DNA from: Trichaptum fuscoviolaceum
Taxonomy: Eukaryota; Basidiomycota; Agaricomycetes; Hymenochaetales; Trichaptaceae
Assembly (NCBI GenBank): GCA_910574455.1
Contig: CAJSYZ010000008.1
Coordinates: forward strand, 1,428,707 to 1,492,706
Length of the DNA stretch: 64,000 nt
Direction: 5' to 3'
Shown: one piece after another, positions 62,490-64,000 of the stretch
Position numbering within the stretch: position 1 is the first letter of the stretch
How the letters are laid out: the number at the start of each line of letters is the position of its first letter
Notes under the pieces: generated by a model
Database searches by the model: none
What the model was told of the DNA's origin: nothing
What the model saw: the letters and a program-made list of their open reading frames with translations, nothing else
Translations under genes and position numbers: made by a program

Positions 62490-63816
62490 TTAGTCCAATC
62501 CGGCCGCAGAAGACCCTGGTGCGAGGACGCGGGGTGCTGAAGAGGCTCCCCCCATTCCTCCCCCAAAGAGAGAAGAAAGCATGTCTCCGAGGGGGTTGAC
62601 TTGTTGATTGCGAGGAGGGGGTAACGCAAAGAATAATGTTGCAATCTCATTCAGACGCTATCGCCGACCAATTTAGTACACTGGCCATGAATTTCCACAA
62701 GCTCAATCACATACCGTCCGTACATCCGGCTGAGCGAGTATGCCACCTTTGCTAAGGTATGTTCCACATAACCGTACCCAAGCTTCCTGTGCTTTCTTGT
62801 TTGCTGTACCCTGCGCACGTTGGCACGCTCTCACCGCAAGTTGCGAGAAGTTCAAAGTTTGATCCTTTGTGAAGATTATCTCATCGGAGGTTCCTGGGAT
62901 CGGGATGGGATCGGGTTGGATAGTGGATCTTAAAGAAGGGCCAGCAGATATGGCAAGAGAGACGAAATGGGTGATGAATGTGCGGGCGGCAAGAATATTG
63001 CCGTTCAAAAGATATCTGGTATCATTCGTATTAGTATTCTATACGAGCTTAATGATTTTAAGTACCCACGGGAATGTACCACGGATGGCAAAGGGACCGG
63101 GAGACGATGAATCGGCTCCTTGCCACCACTCAAACATCATCTGCGCCAATAACCGTGCACTATCACGTTTTCCAGCGGCAAGAAGATGCGGCTCCGCCAG
63201 GTCGAAGGCGCCCTCTGACGCAGTAATGAAGAGCACAATTGAGAAAGGATCGTCCGGAGCGAGATTGCGCACGTACCCTTGTACAGTAGCTCACCGACAT
63301 AATGATGCAGATCCTGATCTCCGGATGGACAATCGCCGGTCTTTGCGGTCCATCTTTTACTTCAGGTTAGCCTTCAGAAAAGTGTAGATCGAAGAACACA
63401 CTTACGAAATCGCCTTGTCAATAAGTGTCTTCCGCCATGTTCCAGATGAACCGGTCAGTGCAATGAGCTGTGTCAAGCGTCCTACAATGGTGCAATACAA
63501 CGTTGGAGTGCCATTGACAACTTCATATAAGAGCGTACTTACCCCTTGATTCTTCATTAACAGATTCCCCTTTATTTTCATACACATCAATCAAGAAAGA
63601 TGCCAAGTCTATTCCACTCCCGGTTTGTCCAGCTTTCAGGAGTTCTCGTGCACTTTGGAATAGAACATCTATTGCTGTATCGTATTGAGATGATTTAACA
63701 TAACGAGTGGCGAATGTCCGAGCTTTCTGGTGTGCTTCGTATGCATGTCCCGATGCGATTTGAGGCAGAATAGCAGCAAGAGCTTTAGAAGAAGAAGCTG
63801 CTGAAGGTGGGGGCAT
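62490..63816 (-). CDS. get4: Get4 homologue, tail-anchored protein targeting factor
   Basis: Exons 62490-62657, 62715-63015, 63070-63214, 63277-63353, 63406-63481 and 63543-63816 give 346 residues. An all-helical repeat protein: GHAYEAHQKARTFATRYVKS, ARELLKAGQTGSGIDLASFL, GAFDLAEPHLLAAGKRDSAR, NGNILAARTFITHF and the ending PPPRNQQVNPLGDMLSSLFGGG are Get4/TRC35 signatures. With Get5 it bridges Sgt2 and Get3 for ER insertion of tail-anchored proteins. Start MPPPSAASS chosen over an upstream non-ATG extension. It is convergent with Tsc13 (128 bp). Confidence 0.95.
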
Positions 63817-64000
63817 TTTGATACGTCTGGGTTGGCTAGGCAACAAAGATATCTCTATATCGTCGTTTATGGATGACCTGAGTCTTTAGAAACCACGATG
63901 TAGACAAAAGATGGTGGACCGATGAGGGAGAAATAGACGTGTCTACTATACAAGAAGTGTGACAAGCACCAGCGCTTCAAAGTTCAAATGTCAGTGCCAG

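Overview
The window is nuclear DNA from a filamentous basidiomycete, most likely an Agaricomycete. About 22 genes are packed on both strands. Most carry several 45-65 bp introns with GT..AG ends and a CTRAC/CTAAC branch site. The gene families also fit: DUF6533 membrane proteins, F-box proteins with the 'PIHRLPPEIL' signature, Agaricomycete sesquiterpene synthases, alpha-1,3-glucan synthase, and a Ydj1 homologue with a CaaX end. I rebuilt gene models by hand from splice signals and reading frame. In each full model the exon lengths sum to a multiple of three.

Layout. 0-6.6 kb: partial F-box gene, a 15-exon DUF6533 membrane protein, Sde2, a DUF1295 membrane reductase-like protein. 6.6-10 kb: sesquiterpene synthase TPS1 with an ARV1-derived fragment, bracketed by direct repeats. 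11-14.5 kb: C2H2 zinc-finger regulator and a small-molecule methyltransferase. 15.3-26 kb: a housekeeping block (Vps71, Swd2, Rpb5, Ydj1-type Hsp40, Rcm1/NSUN5, branch-point binding protein). 26-30.3 kb: gene-poor. 30.3-38.1 kb: Yap-like bZIP, uracil-DNA glycosylase, dolichol kinase. 39.5-42.8 kb: one open reading frame that joins cystathionine beta-lyase to mevalonate kinase. 43.5-44.5 kb: intradiol dioxygenase. 45.4-48.6 kb: decayed alpha-1,3-glucan synthase and TFIIF-alpha pseudogenes side by side. 50.2-53.9 kb: TPS2, a third TPS stub and an intact ARV1 gene. 54-64 kb: F-box protein, Pho84-type phosphate transporter, ABHD11-like hydrolase, Tsc13, Get4.

Functional links. TPS1 and TPS2 are close paralogues in opposite orientation 42 kb apart. 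The ARV1 gene next to TPS2 and the ARV1 scraps beside TPS1 show that the duplicated unit came from an ancestral convergent TPS-ARV1 pair. Mevalonate kinase, which supplies the isoprenoid route feeding TPS and dolichol, lies about 8 kb from TPS2. Several lipid and ER genes (Arv1, Tsc13, dolichol kinase, Get4) are also present. The neighbourhood is otherwise mainly housekeeping and does not look like a classic large biosynthetic cluster.

Most unusual observations: the CBL-MVK fusion without any internal methionine at the junction; two genes whose ATG appears to be split by an intron (A^TG); a 6-nt micro-exon inside the HPD motif of the Hsp40; and the TPS/ARV1 duplication scars.
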